From assembly GCA_963565915.1 (NCBI GenBank), contig OY751495.1, positions 124,001 through 188,000 of the forward strand: 64,000 bases of DNA. Reading direction: 5' to 3'. How positions within the stretch are numbered: the stretch's first letter is position 1; each line of letters begins with the position of its first letter. The notes under the pieces are model-generated. The model ran no database searches. It was not told where the DNA came from and was given only the letters and a program-made list of their open reading frames with translations. Origin of the DNA: Entoloma clypeatum (lineage: Eukaryota > Basidiomycota > Agaricomycetes > Agaricales > Entolomataceae). A program made the position numbers and the translations under genes. This document shows positions 43,970 through 54,602 of the stretch, one piece after another.

Positions 43970-45128
43970 CTAGGTAGATTTGTTGGGGGGAGATGTTTTC
44001 GAGCCAGTCTGCCCAGTGTGATGTGGCTCGTCGTCGATTGCCTTGGTGAATTCTCGAGAGATCTTCTTGTGTTCCTCAATGGAGGGGTGGTCGCATATGT
44101 CTCTGAAGCGATGGGCCTGGTAGCTGAGCTTGTTTTTCCGTTTTTTGAGGTCTGTGAGGTTCTTGGTCCACCAGCGTTTTGAGAAGGGGCAGGGTTTCTT
44201 CAGCGGGGCGTGGCTTGTGATGGTGTCTTGTATTATTTGTGTGAGGTCATCTACTTTCTTGTTGAATTTGGTTTCGGAGGTGATGAGGGAGGCAGGGGAG
44301 TTGTGTTCGAGGCGGGCCTTCAGAGCAGCATTAAATGTGTCGTAGTCTATCTGTCTAAAGTCGCGGGAGGGTGCAGAAGAGGTTCGTGGTAGTGGGAGTT
44401 CGACAGTTGTGGTTATTGGAAGGTGATCGGCATTGAGGGGGCGGATGTATGGGGCCGTGGTGCAGATAATGATGGGGTTGTGGTCGTGGTGGGAGATCCA
44501 GACATTGTCTGGTCTGGTCCAGTTGTGCACGGCTGTTTTGTAGGTGGGGATCCCTGGGGGGAGGGCGAGGTCCATGTCATAAGCATGTAGGAGATCAAGA
44601 AGGGGGTTGATTGCCTCGTCTGGGGAGTTGAGGTGATGGTTGTGGTCAGCTTCCCAGAGTGGGTGGTGTCGGTTGAAGTTGCCAAGCCAGAGCATGTGAT
44701 CGTCTGGAGTGGGGCATGCCGTCTGGGCATTGGAATCAAGATAGTGGCTAAGGGCGGTGATGCTGTCATTGTGGTTACAGTCGTTGTACACGTTGAAGAT
44801 GGCAAGATGGCCGAAGTCGCCATTGAAGCGGAGGGTGGTGATGTCAGAACTGGGGATGGTCAGTTGGGAGTACGAGTTGGTGTTGATGTTGGTGTTGATC
44901 ATGAGTATTGAGCAGGTGCGGGGTGAACCGTCGTTGAGGTGAGGTGAGGGGTAGAGTATGCGCCAGAAAGGGGAGCCGCACACGTTACCAAGAACATCTA
45001 GCCACGGTTCCTGTATCGCTATGATGTCCCAGTCCGATGGGTTGGCAGTATTCAAGATGTATTGCTGGGCGTATTTGAATTTGTGGGTGTTCTGCTGCCA
45101 GATGCGAAGTTCTGTCAGGTTGTTGGTG
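43970..45128 (-). pseudogene. LINE-A endonuclease (APE type)
   Basis: The minus strand reads LRIWQQNTHKFKYAQQ, then IIAIQEPWLD with the metal-binding glutamate, LAIFNVYNDC, MLWLGNFNRHHPLWEAD and LPITTTVELP, the blocks of an apurinic/apyrimidinic-type nuclease. In the GDFN box the aspartate is asparagine (LGNFNRHHPLW). The frame begins directly after ORF1 without an ATG of its own, implying coupled translation. A frameshift near 44030 separates it from the RT. Confidence 0.83.
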
Positions 45129-45135
45129 GGTCATA

Positions 45136-46797
45136 CTAACATGCGGAGGAGGTGGGAGGGCAGCTGTGTGTGGAATTGGTGGGGCTGGGGTTGCAGGCAA
45201 CGTAGGAGTCCAGGGTCTGTTGACGTCGGCACCCTACTTGAGTCCAACCGTCGGTTTGAGGCTGCTGGGGTGGGTGGTCTAGGCGGGGTCTGTGGGTCGG
45301 AGGGGAGGTGGAGAGTTTGGGTGGTGCAAAAACCCAAGTCCAGGGGTCACCCATTGGGAAGTAGGGCATGTTGTTTTCGGGGTAGCGTCTGTCGAGGTTG
45401 GCACATTCAGAGAGAAAGGTGGGGCAACTTCTGAAGTAGCTCGTGTGGTGGAGTGAAGGGCCGCATGAGACGCAGCGTGGGGGTTGGGACGGTGGGCATT
45501 CAGATGTGGTGTGCATTTTGCTTGCGCAGCGGGCGCATGTTTCACCGTTAGGGCAGGTGGCGCGGATATGACCGTATCGCTGGCACTTGTTACAGCATGT
45601 TGGTTCGCAGATATCTTTTGTTGCGGTGACGACATGGCCAGCGATGAAGGTCTTCTTGGTGAGGAGATGGTTGGCGGATTCGGGTGAGGAGCAGGATACT
45701 TTGAGGGAGGCGACTGTTTGCTTTGGGCTGCGGCGGTCAGGACGTTTGATCCACAAGGCTGAGGTTATGGAACCCGGTTGTAGGTCGTTGTCTTGCTCGA
45801 TCGCAGTGATGTGGAGGGGGTCTGAGGGGTCAAAGTCGCCAGTGCAGGGCACAAATTTGAGGATGAGGTTGTAAGATCTTAGTTTGGTGGTGGCGGGCAG
45901 GCCGAGATGGGCGGTGGGGAGGGTTGAGGTGGGTTCCGCGGCATAGGGTTTGGAGCGTGGAGCTGAGTTGGGGGAGTCAAGGTCGAGAAGGTAAGCGCCG
46001 CGTTCAAGGATCTGGATCCCTCTGACTACCGTCTTTGTCTTCTGGGTGGGGCCTGAGTTGTCGAAGGTGCTTGCGAGTTCATCCAGGCTTTGGAGATCCT
46101 TGTTGATGTCATCGTGGATCAATGTTATGGCATTGGGGGCAGGGTTTCTAGGGGTTGGGTCAGAAGTGGGGTCGATTAGGACAAGGATCGAGCGGGAGGC
46201 GGCAAGGAGGCGTTGTTGGATCCTGGTGTGGTCATTAGAGGTGTTCGGGTTGTAAGTGCTTGGGATGGTTGAGGGCTGGGCAGGCGCTGGGGTGGACATG
46301 GACATGGGCTTGGGGAGAGAGGGGGTGTGGGCATTGGAGATGGAGGTCAGTTTTGTGGCAATGTCGCTGAGGTTGGCGGTGGTGGAGGCATGTTGGGTTG
46401 TGGTTTCCTTGAGGTCGAGGGAGGTCGATGCTTGCTGGGCGGCGTTGGCGTTGAGGAAGGGTTTTGCGGATAGGAGGTCACTGTTGGCTTTGGAGAGGAG
46501 CAAGGAGACTTTGTTGGTGACGGTTGTGGCTAGGAAGGAGGAGAGTGTGTCTGTTACGTTGTCTTCAAGAAGAAAGGCAACCCCTCGTATGGCAGCTGCG
46601 GCGTCAGGAGGGATCTTGGGGAGGAGGGCCACGGTGAGGAGGATTCTGATGAGTTTGGATCGATCATAGGGTTTGGCGGCAAGGACCCATCCCTTGGAGT
46701 CAAACCACTTGCGGGTGTCTTGGCTGTTGTTGATCGTCCCGTGAGTGCCGGTCATCAAGCTCGTGATTTCGGATTGCGAGCGGTTTCTGAGAGGCAT
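45136..46797 (-). CDS. LINE-A ORF1 (nucleic-acid-binding protein)
   Basis: A 553-codon frame from ATG 46797 (MPLRNRSQSEITSLM). Upstream in-frame codons belong to the gypsy fragment the LINE inserted into, so the longer frame is not used. An N-terminal helical and serine/proline/threonine-rich half is followed by an RNA-binding-like fold and a C-terminal zinc region: CNKCQRYGHIRATC, CARCASKMHTTSEC and a third variant starting CVSCGPSLHH. ORF1 proteins coat the LINE RNA. No internal stop, in contrast to ORF2. Confidence 0.8.
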   Translation of the reverse strand: MPLRNRSQSEITSLMTGTHGTINNSQDTRKWFDSKGWVLAAKPYDRSKLIRILLTVALLPKIPPDAAAAIRGVAFLLEDNVTDTLSSFLATTVTNKVSLLLSKANSDLLSAKPFLNANAAQQASTSLDLKETTTQHASTTANLSDIATKLTSISNAHTPSLPKPMSMSTPAPAQPSTIPSTYNPNTSNDHTRIQQRLLAASRSILVLIDPTSDPTPRNPAPNAITLIHDDINKDLQSLDELASTFDNSGPTQKTKTVVRGIQILERGAYLLDLDSPNSAPRSKPYAAEPTSTLPTAHLGLPATTKLRSYNLILKFVPCTGDFDPSDPLHITAIEQDNDLQPGSITSALWIKRPDRRSPKQTVASLKVSCSSPESANHLLTKKTFIAGHVVTATKDICEPTCCNKCQRYGHIRATCPNGETCARCASKMHTTSECPPSQPPRCVSCGPSLHHTSYFRSCPTFLSECANLDRRYPENNMPYFPMGDPWTWVFAPPKLSTSPPTHRPRLDHPPQQPQTDGWTQVGCRRQQTLDSYVACNPSPTNSTHSCPPTSSAC

Positions 46798-46819
46798 TCG
46801 GGGTCCCGGCCCTTTTGAC

Positions 46820-48517
46820 CGGTAACCTCTCCAATGCTTTTTTTTTTTTTTCAAAGACTGATAGATATTTGTGATATTTCCGGGGAACTACCTGTTCCAC
46901 CAGTGCTTCATCTGAGGTTTCTTCTTTGGCTGCCCTGAGCATGTGGATTACTTCCTCTTCTACTTCTTCTTCATTTTCTTCTACTACTTCCTCAATTCTT
47001 CCACCCCATCTGGTTCTTACAGTTTTATTTAGGTCACATGTTCTATGCATGCCACATTCTTCTGGACATCTTGATAGTTTAATTTCTGCCTTTTTCCAAT
47101 CAATTTCTGGATCATGGCATCTCAGCCAAGTGTGTCTGACAATAATCTTAGCTTTTTCTAGATTGCATGCCTCAAACACTGCTATTTTCACATGTCCTTT
47201 ATACCACATAACCATGACTGCTTCATGTGTGATCAAATCTTCTTGGTTAAGTGTGCCATCAATGTTGTAGACCTGAATAGGAAAAGGGAGTTCCCTTAAT
47301 TTAATGTTGTTCCTTTTGGTGAAGTCCAGATCAATGAACATCCCTGTCGCCCCTGAGTCCAATAATGCCTCAACCTCACACATGTGTTTGTCCTGCAATG
47401 TTTCCAGCATGATTTTCATCATAAGCTCCTTTTCCAAAGAAGCAGATCCAATAAAAGATGGTTCTCCCATGTTTGTCTAGATAAGTTATCTGATTCATTA
47501 CAACAGGGAATTAAGCATTCATCTATAGAAGACAAACCAAGCCTCATTGCCAAGGGCTCCCCAACGATATAATTTACAAGTGTATCTAAGTCTGATTCAT
47601 CTGTGCTGTTTCTTTGAGTTTTTACCTTTTTGGGTTTGTCCAATAGTATTTTATTGTATGTAACTGCTGCGTTCATAAGCTTTTGAAACCAAATATTTAC
47701 AGTGTCTTTATGTATATAAGAGTCTATAGGCAATTATTCATATTGATTTGTCAGAGCCAGCGGGGGATTTACTGGTTGACGTTCACAAAACCCTGCTGCA
47801 CAGCAGCCTGTCTATTGTTCTGAGCCTGTTGGCCTTGCTTTTCATTATTTGCTTGGCATGCTTGACGCCTTGCATTGATCTGCCTTAAAATTTCTTCCTC
47901 CTCCTGTTTGTTGATCTGTTTGATCATTGCCACTTGCACTCTGCATTGCAGCCATCTACAATATCAGGCAAAATGCCCCTGTCCTCTGCAGTTGTAGCAA
48001 ATTACCAGGGGCAGGCCTCTGGTTCCTGTCAATGTCCATTGTGTTTGGGTCACGTCGTGGTTGCTGCTGTTGTTGTTGTTGACCATTTTGTTGTTGGGGA
48101 CAGTACCCCCCATTCTGTTGTTGCCCAAAGGGCCTTTGCTGCTGATTCTGCCCATATGCAGGCCAATTGCCCCATGTGTTGCGCTGTTGTTTAAAATTGT
48201 TGCCAGTTCTCATGCCTGGTCTTGCTGAAAAGGTTTCTTCTGCTCTGCTGATTGCCAGAATTTCTTCACAGGTGCCCTGCACCATGGACTTTCTCCTTCC
48301 CTGCTGGAAGAGTTGTTGCATGATAGAATCTTTGGTGTTCCTTTCCAAAAGGGTTACGCTGTGCCTCTCTTTGATCTTTCCCTTGATCACCAGGGTCCCG
48401 AATTGTGTGATCCAATTATCGGTCTTCATTGCTCTTGATCTTGGATTGGGCCCATTTGATCTCAGTGGTGGGACGAAACCTCATTGTGATTTTGCCAACT
48501 AGCTCTTGGTACGTTGG
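46820..48517 (-). pseudogene. Family F-like gag and protease fragment
   Basis: The minus strand carries gag (QFGTLVIKGKIKERHSVTL, knuckle beginning CYNCRGQGHFA), then the protease segment (EALLDSGATGMFIDLDF) to SVFEK. It is colinear with 26650-28330. A poly(A) expansion (46841-46852 on this strand) lies near the LINE-A junction. Gag is frame-broken and lacks about 18 bp present in family F near 26710. Confidence 0.85.
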
Positions 48518-48524
48518 CTATTTT

Positions 48525-48658
48525 TTGCCAAAAGAAAAAAACTTGTGACCATGACTGAGTCTGACTCTGTAACCATGACCAAGTCGGTTCAGTTTTTTTG
48601 GGTTAGATTAGGTTAAAATTCTGGTTTTTCATGGTTTTCAAACTTAACTTTAAAACAC
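48525..48658. repeat. Partial MITE type 2-like segment
   Basis: It separates two unrelated gypsy scraps. The right end (TTTAAAACAC then TA) matches the MITE 2 terminus; the left end is not defined. Confidence 0.4.
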
Positions 48659-49619
48659 TAGAGCTATCTGCTTTGACTTGCCACTCCTTGCTATGGTCAG
48701 GGAGGACAAGGATCAGAGCAGAGGTGATCCTCCACTTCAGATCTCTGAAGGCCCCCACTTCCTTGTCATTCCAGGACCATACACAGCCCTTGGTTGTGAG
48801 TCGGAACAGAGGACGCGTGATGTTGGAGAATCCTTGGATGAATCAATGGTAGAAATTAGTGAATCTGAGAAAGGACTGTACCTCCCGCATGTTAGTCAGA
48901 GTTGGTCACCCCGACACTCTGGCAACCTTGACAGGGTCCATTTCAATGCATCCTTTCTTGTTAATAAGGCTGAGGTATTCAATCTGTGTCTGTTCAAATT
49001 CACACTTCTCCAGTTTGAGATACAATGCATGTTGTTGGAGGTGTTCCAATACTATACATGTGATTCTCCAATGCTCCGACAGGTCCGATGTGAAGATGAG
49101 AATATTGTTGAGATAAACACATACCCCTCCTTCAGCAATAAGATCTTGTAGGATCTTGTTTATCATAGTCTGAAAGGTTGAAGGGCTGTAAGTGAGTCCG
49201 AAGAACATTACGAGAGATTCAAAGAGTCCCTTATTTGTCTGAAAGGCCACTTTCCATTTGTCTGTGGGCTTGATTTGGACATTGTTGTAGCCCCATTGGA
49301 TATCAAGTTTGGTGAAGTATTGAGTGTTCCGAAGTTTGTTGACTAGTTTGGAGATGAGCAGAAGAGGGTACTTGTTCTTGATAGTCCTAGAAGTGAGTGA
49401 CCAATAATCTTGAATGAGTCGGAGAGAACCATCCTTCTTGTTGATGAAGAAGACTGGAGAGGCCATCAGAGACTTTGAAGGTCGGATCTGACCAGTGGCC
49501 AGATTTTCTTCCAAGAATGCATTGAGTTCCTTCTGTTCCTTGAGAGCGAGTAGATACACCTTGCAACCTATTGGAGTTGTGTCAAAGGAAGTCTTGGAGA
49601 ATACATCTTCAAAATCATG
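48659..49619 (-). pseudogene. Family E-like reverse transcriptase fragment
   Basis: The minus strand reads DFEDVFSKTSFDT, FFINKKDGSLRLIQDYWSL, LDIQWGYNNVQIK, VMFFGLTYSPSTFQ, then VYLNNILIF where YLDD is expected, and into the thumb and the start of RNase H. Both catalytic aspartates are asparagine. Further stops occur at 48904-48906 and in FYH-stop-FIQG. Confidence 0.85.
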
Positions 49620-49933
49620 TGTAATGGCAACCATCTGATTTCCTTAGTCCGACACCTCCAACTCATCCTCCAACCCTCTGACCATTGTGGTATGTCTATT
49701 ATTCATATTACTATACTTTACGTTTCCTTTCGTTTCCATCTATCTTTCAACACCTCCGACCCCCGATGACCTCTGACCATACTCCGCATTGGAGTGCACA
49801 TTGGAGTGATGATTCATACCACCACATGCATGCTTCCAATTTACTGTACATATTCCATTCCCATCCCTACTCCCAATCTCTGTCATATTTCAACATTCCT
49901 CTCCTCATTTCCAATTCTCATCATCTATATATA
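49620..49933 (+). repeat. LTR-D second copy (truncated)
   Basis: It starts TGTAATGGCAACCATCTGAT and is colinear with 37641-37877 plus the reverse complement of 50150-50423 up to the TATA box (CATCTATATA), where a MITE 2-like sequence begins at 49934. Confidence 0.75.
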
Positions 49934-50149
49934 GTGTTTGAGGGTTCAGTCTTATGAACTGGACTGGACTGGAAGAGTCCTGAACTGGCAGTTCAGGTCT
50001 CACTGATTTTGAGCTCAACCAGTCTCCAGTCTCTTCAAATTTGGAAAAAAATTGGACTGGTTCACCCCCAGTTCTGGTTTTGGGTCTGAAAAATATGAAC
50101 TGGTTCCAGTTTTTGACCATCCTGGGTCCGTTTAGAGGAAACTTTCTAC
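49934..50149. repeat. MITE 2-like fragment and LTR-D leader remnant
   Basis: GTGTTTGAGGGTTCAG opens it after TA, with ACTGGACTGG-type words as in 33782-34253. The last 30 bases read, on the minus strand from the LTR-D end, GTAGAAAGTTTCC, the primer-site region of LTR-D. Confidence 0.5.
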
Positions 50150-50423
50150 TGTAAGGGCAACCTTATGATCTGACAACTCCGAAGCATGCTCCGATGTTGG
50201 ATGACTTGCATGGGAAATTCAAAGTTAAATTAGACTCTGCGAAGTACAATATGAGGCATACCTTGCAAGGGAAATCCAAAGAGAAAGTTCTAAGGATTCC
50301 TGTGCAAGCTAGGCAGCTATATAGATGACGAGAATTGGAAATGGGGAGAGGAATGTTGAAATACAAAGGTGATCAGGAGTAGAGATGGGAATGGAATATG
50401 TGAATCAGAATTGTACATGTGGT
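50150..50423 (-). repeat. LTR-D, right part (displaced by inversion)
   Basis: The minus-strand reading from 50418 continues the sequence cut at 37877 and reaches the LTR end (GGTTGCCCTTACA) at 50150. It carries CTATATAGC, then AGAACTTTCT 32 bases later. Confidence 0.8.
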
Positions 50424-50849
50424 TGTAAGGGCAACCACTTTCACTTTTTACTTTTCCTTTCCTTTCTTCCTTTCCTTTCTATTCCACCATCTCTGATGTC
50501 CTCTGATCGTATCCGCTGTCTCCGCTGTCTCCAACATCTTATCCGCCTCTCCGCATCCGACGACTCCACCCCCATCTGCTACTCCACATATCGGATTGCA
50601 GGTACTATCATTCATCTTGTTTCCATTCATCCTTCATCGCTACTCCCGATCATTGCTCATCATTCATGCGTCTCGTTTTATCTCTTATTTCATATCTCAC
50701 TAGCTTGCAGGGGAATCCTTAGAACTTTCTCTTTGGATCTCCCTTGCAAGGTGTGTGTTGTATTACTTATCAGACTCCTGAATCTAAACTTCGGATCTCC
50801 CTTGCAAGTTATCTGAGTTCGAGTCTTGGATCGTAAGGTCGCCCTTACA
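50424..50849 (+). repeat. Family E 5' LTR (displaced by inversion)
   Basis: 426 bp. AGAACTTTCT at 50721-50730 is complementary to AGAAAGTTCT at 50852-50861, two bases after the LTR end, giving a self-primed layout. The TATA-like segment present in the partner LTR is deleted. The flank GTGGT (50419-50423) matches ACCAC at 37873-37877. Confidence 0.9.
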
Positions 50850-51010
50850 GTAGAAAGTTCTCTTCTAATTGGACCGGGTCCGATTGCATCGTTGTCACGA
50901 TTCCGCACTTCAGAGCAGCTTTGTCCACATCCGACTCCGATACATCTCACACCCCTTCCAGTTCTTCTAATTACCTCTCTGTAACTGGTGATTCTGCTCC
51001 GCGCATAGTA

Positions 51011-51366
51011 ATGGACGACCCCAATCGCCTTGAACAGCTCAAGCACGAGTTCCAGGAACAACATCAAACTCTCGCTGATATCTCAACTCAACTTGACCAA
51101 CTCCTCCTCACCTTCAACGCAATTCCTGCCCCAGCTCTGCCACCTATCCCACCTGCTCCCGCACCCGCTATTATACCCGCTCCGCTCCGGCCAATCCAGG
51201 CATGCATCGAGCAAAACCTGCCAATCTGTCGGACTTCGATGGATCGTGCGCAAATGGCTGGACCTTTCTAAACTCCTGTGAATTGTTTATGGGGCTGGCT
51301 CCAGAACAGTTTGCAGATGACCACGCTAAAATTTATTGGGCCTTATCTTTCATGAAGAGTGGACGC
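51011..51366 (+). pseudogene. Family E gag, N-terminal half
   Basis: It starts MDDPNRLEQLKHEFQEQHQT, has a proline-rich linker with a frame change near 51195, then SDFDGSCANGWTFLNSCELF and HAKIYWALSFMKSGRA. It stops being gag at 51366 and passes in frame into the LINE RNase H. Confidence 0.85.
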
Positions 51367-51369
51367 GCC

Positions 51370-52046
51370 CACCCAGCCCACCACCTCTTAGACCGCGTCC
51401 ACGACGCTGCAGAAAGGCTGCACGCTGCCCAATACAGATGGAAAGGTAACCAAAACCCTATCCGAACCATGAGCAAAGGTAAGCGCCCCGCAAAAGATGT
51501 GGTCGACCTCCAAATATACTGGACGCCTGGACACATCGGATTCACACCAAATGATCGGGCAGACGAGCTAGCCAATCAAGCTGCTCAGGGAACATCGAGC
51601 GTGCCCCCCCTCCTCCCATCCTTCCTCAGAAGAAAACCCCTCCCCAACAGCCTGACCGCCCTTCGCCAAACCCACCTTGCCACTCTCAAGTTCCAATGGA
51701 CCCGCCGCTGGAGATCGTCCCCTCGCTTCCCCTCCACGAACGCCATAGACAAGTCGCTCCCGTCGGGGAAATACCTGAAACTCATCGCCAACCTTGATCG
51801 CCGGTGGTCAGCGATCCTCACCCAGCTCTGGACAGGCCACTCCCCACTCAACCAACACCTCTTCTGCATTCGCCGATCAGAAACCCCTTCCTGCCCCCAC
51901 TGCCGCGGACTGGTCCCCAAGACGGTCCACCACTTCCTCATAGCCTGTCCACGCTACCAACGCGAGAGACACATACTGAGACGCAAACTGTTACGCAAAG
52001 CTGAGTCCACCTCCTTCCTCCTATCAGATCCTTCTGCTCTCAAGCC
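51370..52046 (+). pseudogene. LINE-A RNase H second half and C-terminus
   Basis: It reads HHLLDRVHDAAERLHAAQY, then DLQIYWTPGHIGFTPNDRAD with the last RNase H residues, then a C-terminal region with CPHCRGLVPKTVHHFLIAC, a zinc-like motif common at the end of such LINEs. It is cut at 52046 by the family C LTR. It completes the RNase H begun at 41916-42541. Confidence 0.87.
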
Positions 52047-52448
52047 TGTTACGGACTCTACGGTATGAGGACCACGTCATATCTTTTACTTGTCAGCCCG
52101 ACTTGGCGCCCTCTTACGAACTCACTCTGTCTAATGTCTACTTTCGCAACCTTCAATTCCCAGTCTGACTCATTACATTACTTCGTCATCCCCTTTAGTA
52201 TACTTTACTCCCACGCTAACTCACTTTCCACAGTCAGCTTACTCACTGTACATAGCCTTCCGCAGTCGCCTTACTCATGCGCACTGCCTTCCGCAGTACT
52301 GACTCATCCGCTACTGCCTATAGTCAGTACCTATATAAACCATCTGTAGCATAGTTAGATTCCTTAGATTTAGCAATCACATTGCTCTTTGCCTTTCCAC
52401 TTCCTGCATACTCTGCCCGAACCTTGGAACGGTTTGTTAAGCATAACA
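52047..52448 (+). repeat. Family C copy 3 5' LTR
   Basis: TGTTACGG...TAACA; TATATAAA at 52332-52339, self-primer at 52366-52376, primer site at 52451-52461. Confidence 0.92.
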
Positions 52449-52508
52449 AGTTGCTAAATCTCGTTAGGTTCGCCCAGAGCGAAAAGAGCAACTACCAGAT
52501 GAGTCAAG

Positions 52509-53900
52509 ATGTCACGCTTCTTTGAAGACTTCACCAGTAACCCATTCAGCACGCCAGAAGCCCAACAGGAGGAGCTAAGTCCTCGAGACAGTATCGATTT
52601 TACGCTTATCCAGCAGTACATTGAATCGGAGATCCGTCGCATCCTACAGCAGGTGCTTGACAAAGAACTAGACAACGACGAGCATCGCCCCCATGGCGAG
52701 ATAGCAGAGAGCATCCATCTTGCTCAGCAACACCAGATCACGTGTTACAACGCCCGACAGAACGAACTTGAAAGCTTTCACGTTCAAGAAGGACCTCAGA
52801 CAGGTCGGATCACAGAGATCAGAGAGTTTATCGGTGTCCAGACAACCATTATCAGAAGATTGATTAGGATGCTCACATCGAGACGTCCCAGAACCACATC
52901 ATCACGTCTTACTCGAAGCAACAGATCTATGCCCAAAATGAGAGACTTGACCCCTTCTCGCGACCAACAGACACGCAGGAACGGAGATTCCTTAGAGATT
53001 TACAGAGGAAATACTCTGAACGTTTTGCCACCGATTCTGCCGACGAGTCCCCTGATGAATTTACTTTTGACTCCGCGCAGTCAGATATTGAACAGACGCC
53101 TAGAACAGGGACTCATTTTCAATCCTTACCTGTATCCCGAACCCCATCTTCATCCCAACAACCCAACCCCTCTTCTCCTCCGCAGACTCTAGACATGGCA
53201 GAAGCCCCAGCAGTACAGACAATGGATACATCCAAGATCATCAAGGATCCCAGGATGTTCAAGGACAGATACACTTTTGATGAGTGGCTTTTCTGATGAC
53301 ATCGCCACACGATTCTCCATCGCCAACAGGTCGGTTGCTGCCAAAGCAAGACTTGAAGTCCTGAAACAAGAGAAACGCACCATTGACGAATTCTTGGACA
53401 AATTTGAAGAGCTCTTGAAGCTGTCAAACCTTGGCAAAGAAACTGGGAAATACATCCTAGAGAAGAACGTCAACTGCAGAATCTCTGAACAAGTGGCTAG
53501 TGATGGCAAGACGTACACCGATTATGCAAAAGAGATCCGAAACAAAGGACGACAGATGGAAGGACATGCACTGGTCATCCGAGGTGGCGGCGACATGTGC
53601 ACCGGATTGGGTACCACTTATGGTGGTCAGGGCAAGGCCATGGAGATCGACAAAGCAGGAGTAGCCTGTTGCTACAACTGTCAATGCTTTGGTCATCTGG
53701 CTAAAGACTGTAGCGCTCCAAAGAAGAAAGATGGTCGCAAGTGTTTCAACTGTGACCAAGAAGGCCATATTGCGCGCAACTGCCGCAAGCCAAAGAAGAA
53801 CTCCGGAAGGGTTAGGAAGGTGTCTGAGGAAGATGCCGAGAATGATGAAACCACAATCTTAGAAGCCGACGAGAAGGATTTTCCCGAAGGGTCCGATTAA
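52509..53900 (+). pseudogene. Family C copy 3 gag
   Basis: It begins MSRFFEDF at 52509. About 161 bp of the capsid-like region (from TFDKWWKATK onward, near 53286) are missing relative to copy 1, shifting the frame. From 53277 the frame is open to 53900 and includes two complete knuckles, CYNCQCFGHLAKDC and CFNCDQEGHIARNC, both with 2-4-4 spacing. This is the only copy here with both knuckles regular. Confidence 0.83.
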
Positions 53901-53916
53901 ACGACGCTAAGTTGCG

Positions 53917-54602
53917 ACCCTTATCTATTAAACAGACTTGCTTGCCTTGTATGACTGCAGACAATAGAACCTATGTCATCCCTGCCAAGTGAGCCGCTGC
54001 GTCGACTAAGATTGTGAAGGGAGATAAACCTCCGAAAAGACGAGAGATCAGGCTGTTAGCTCAGCTCAAAACACGACAAGGACCAAAGGTTATCCGACCT
54101 GAGGTTGACAGCGGATGTGAACACACATGCATCCACCCCAGAATAGTACGCGAACAGAACCTCCCCATGTGAGGAATACCGCCCATAGCGATTCTGAATG
54201 TGGATGGATCACCAAATCGACAACAGAAAGCGAGCCAACTTGCTGAAGTCAAACTGGATTTGGGAGAACATCAGGAAACCATGGAAGCAATGGTACTGGA
54301 CATTGGAAGAACAGACATGCTTTTAGGACATGACTGGTTGGTACACCACAACCCCACAATCAATTGGACAACCGGCGCGGTAGCATTTAACTGGTGCCCA
54401 ACAACATGTCGAACCAAACACTCGGATTTCAGGGTTAACCTTGATGGTCGCAAACACTGGGTTTGCATGGTTGAGGTGTGTGACAAAGATGCACCCAAAA
54501 AGTCGGATCAGAAATGGAAGCCTGGAGACCCTATTTTGGAAGCTGTCACTCCCACACCACCTCCCACAACCAAACGACCCTCATATGTTGAACGATTTGC
54601 TC
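53917..54602 (+). pseudogene. Family C copy 3 protease and linker
   Basis: It reads EVDSGCEHTCIHPR (protease) and GHDWLVHHNPTINW. TGA at 53990-53992 (CGA in copy 2) and the shared TGA at 54170-54172 interrupt it. It is truncated at 54602. Confidence 0.75.

Larger units (their letters stand above)
41916..46815 (-). mobile_element. LINE-A (non-LTR retrotransposon), 5' to mid RNase H
   Basis: The minus strand carries ORF1 with zinc knuckles, then endonuclease, RT and the first half of RNase H, a domain order seen in fungal Tad/I-type LINEs. It is inserted in a family F-like gag/protease fragment (junction near 46815). The second half of RNase H is at 51370-52046 on the plus strand. Confidence 0.88.
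52047..54602 (+). mobile_element. Ty3/gypsy chromovirus, family C copy 3 (5' part only)
   Basis: The 5' LTR 52047-52448 (402 bp) is followed by gag and the protease region. Sequence matches copies 1 and 2 until AACGATTTGCTC (54602), then gives way to a run of T. The rest of the element and its 3' LTR are not in the window. Confidence 0.9.

Noticed and set aside
46798..46854. Upstream extension of LINE-A ORF1 to a start at 46854
   Set aside because: Those codons are family F-like gypsy sequence and a poly(A) stretch at the insertion junction; the LINE's own ATG is at 46797.
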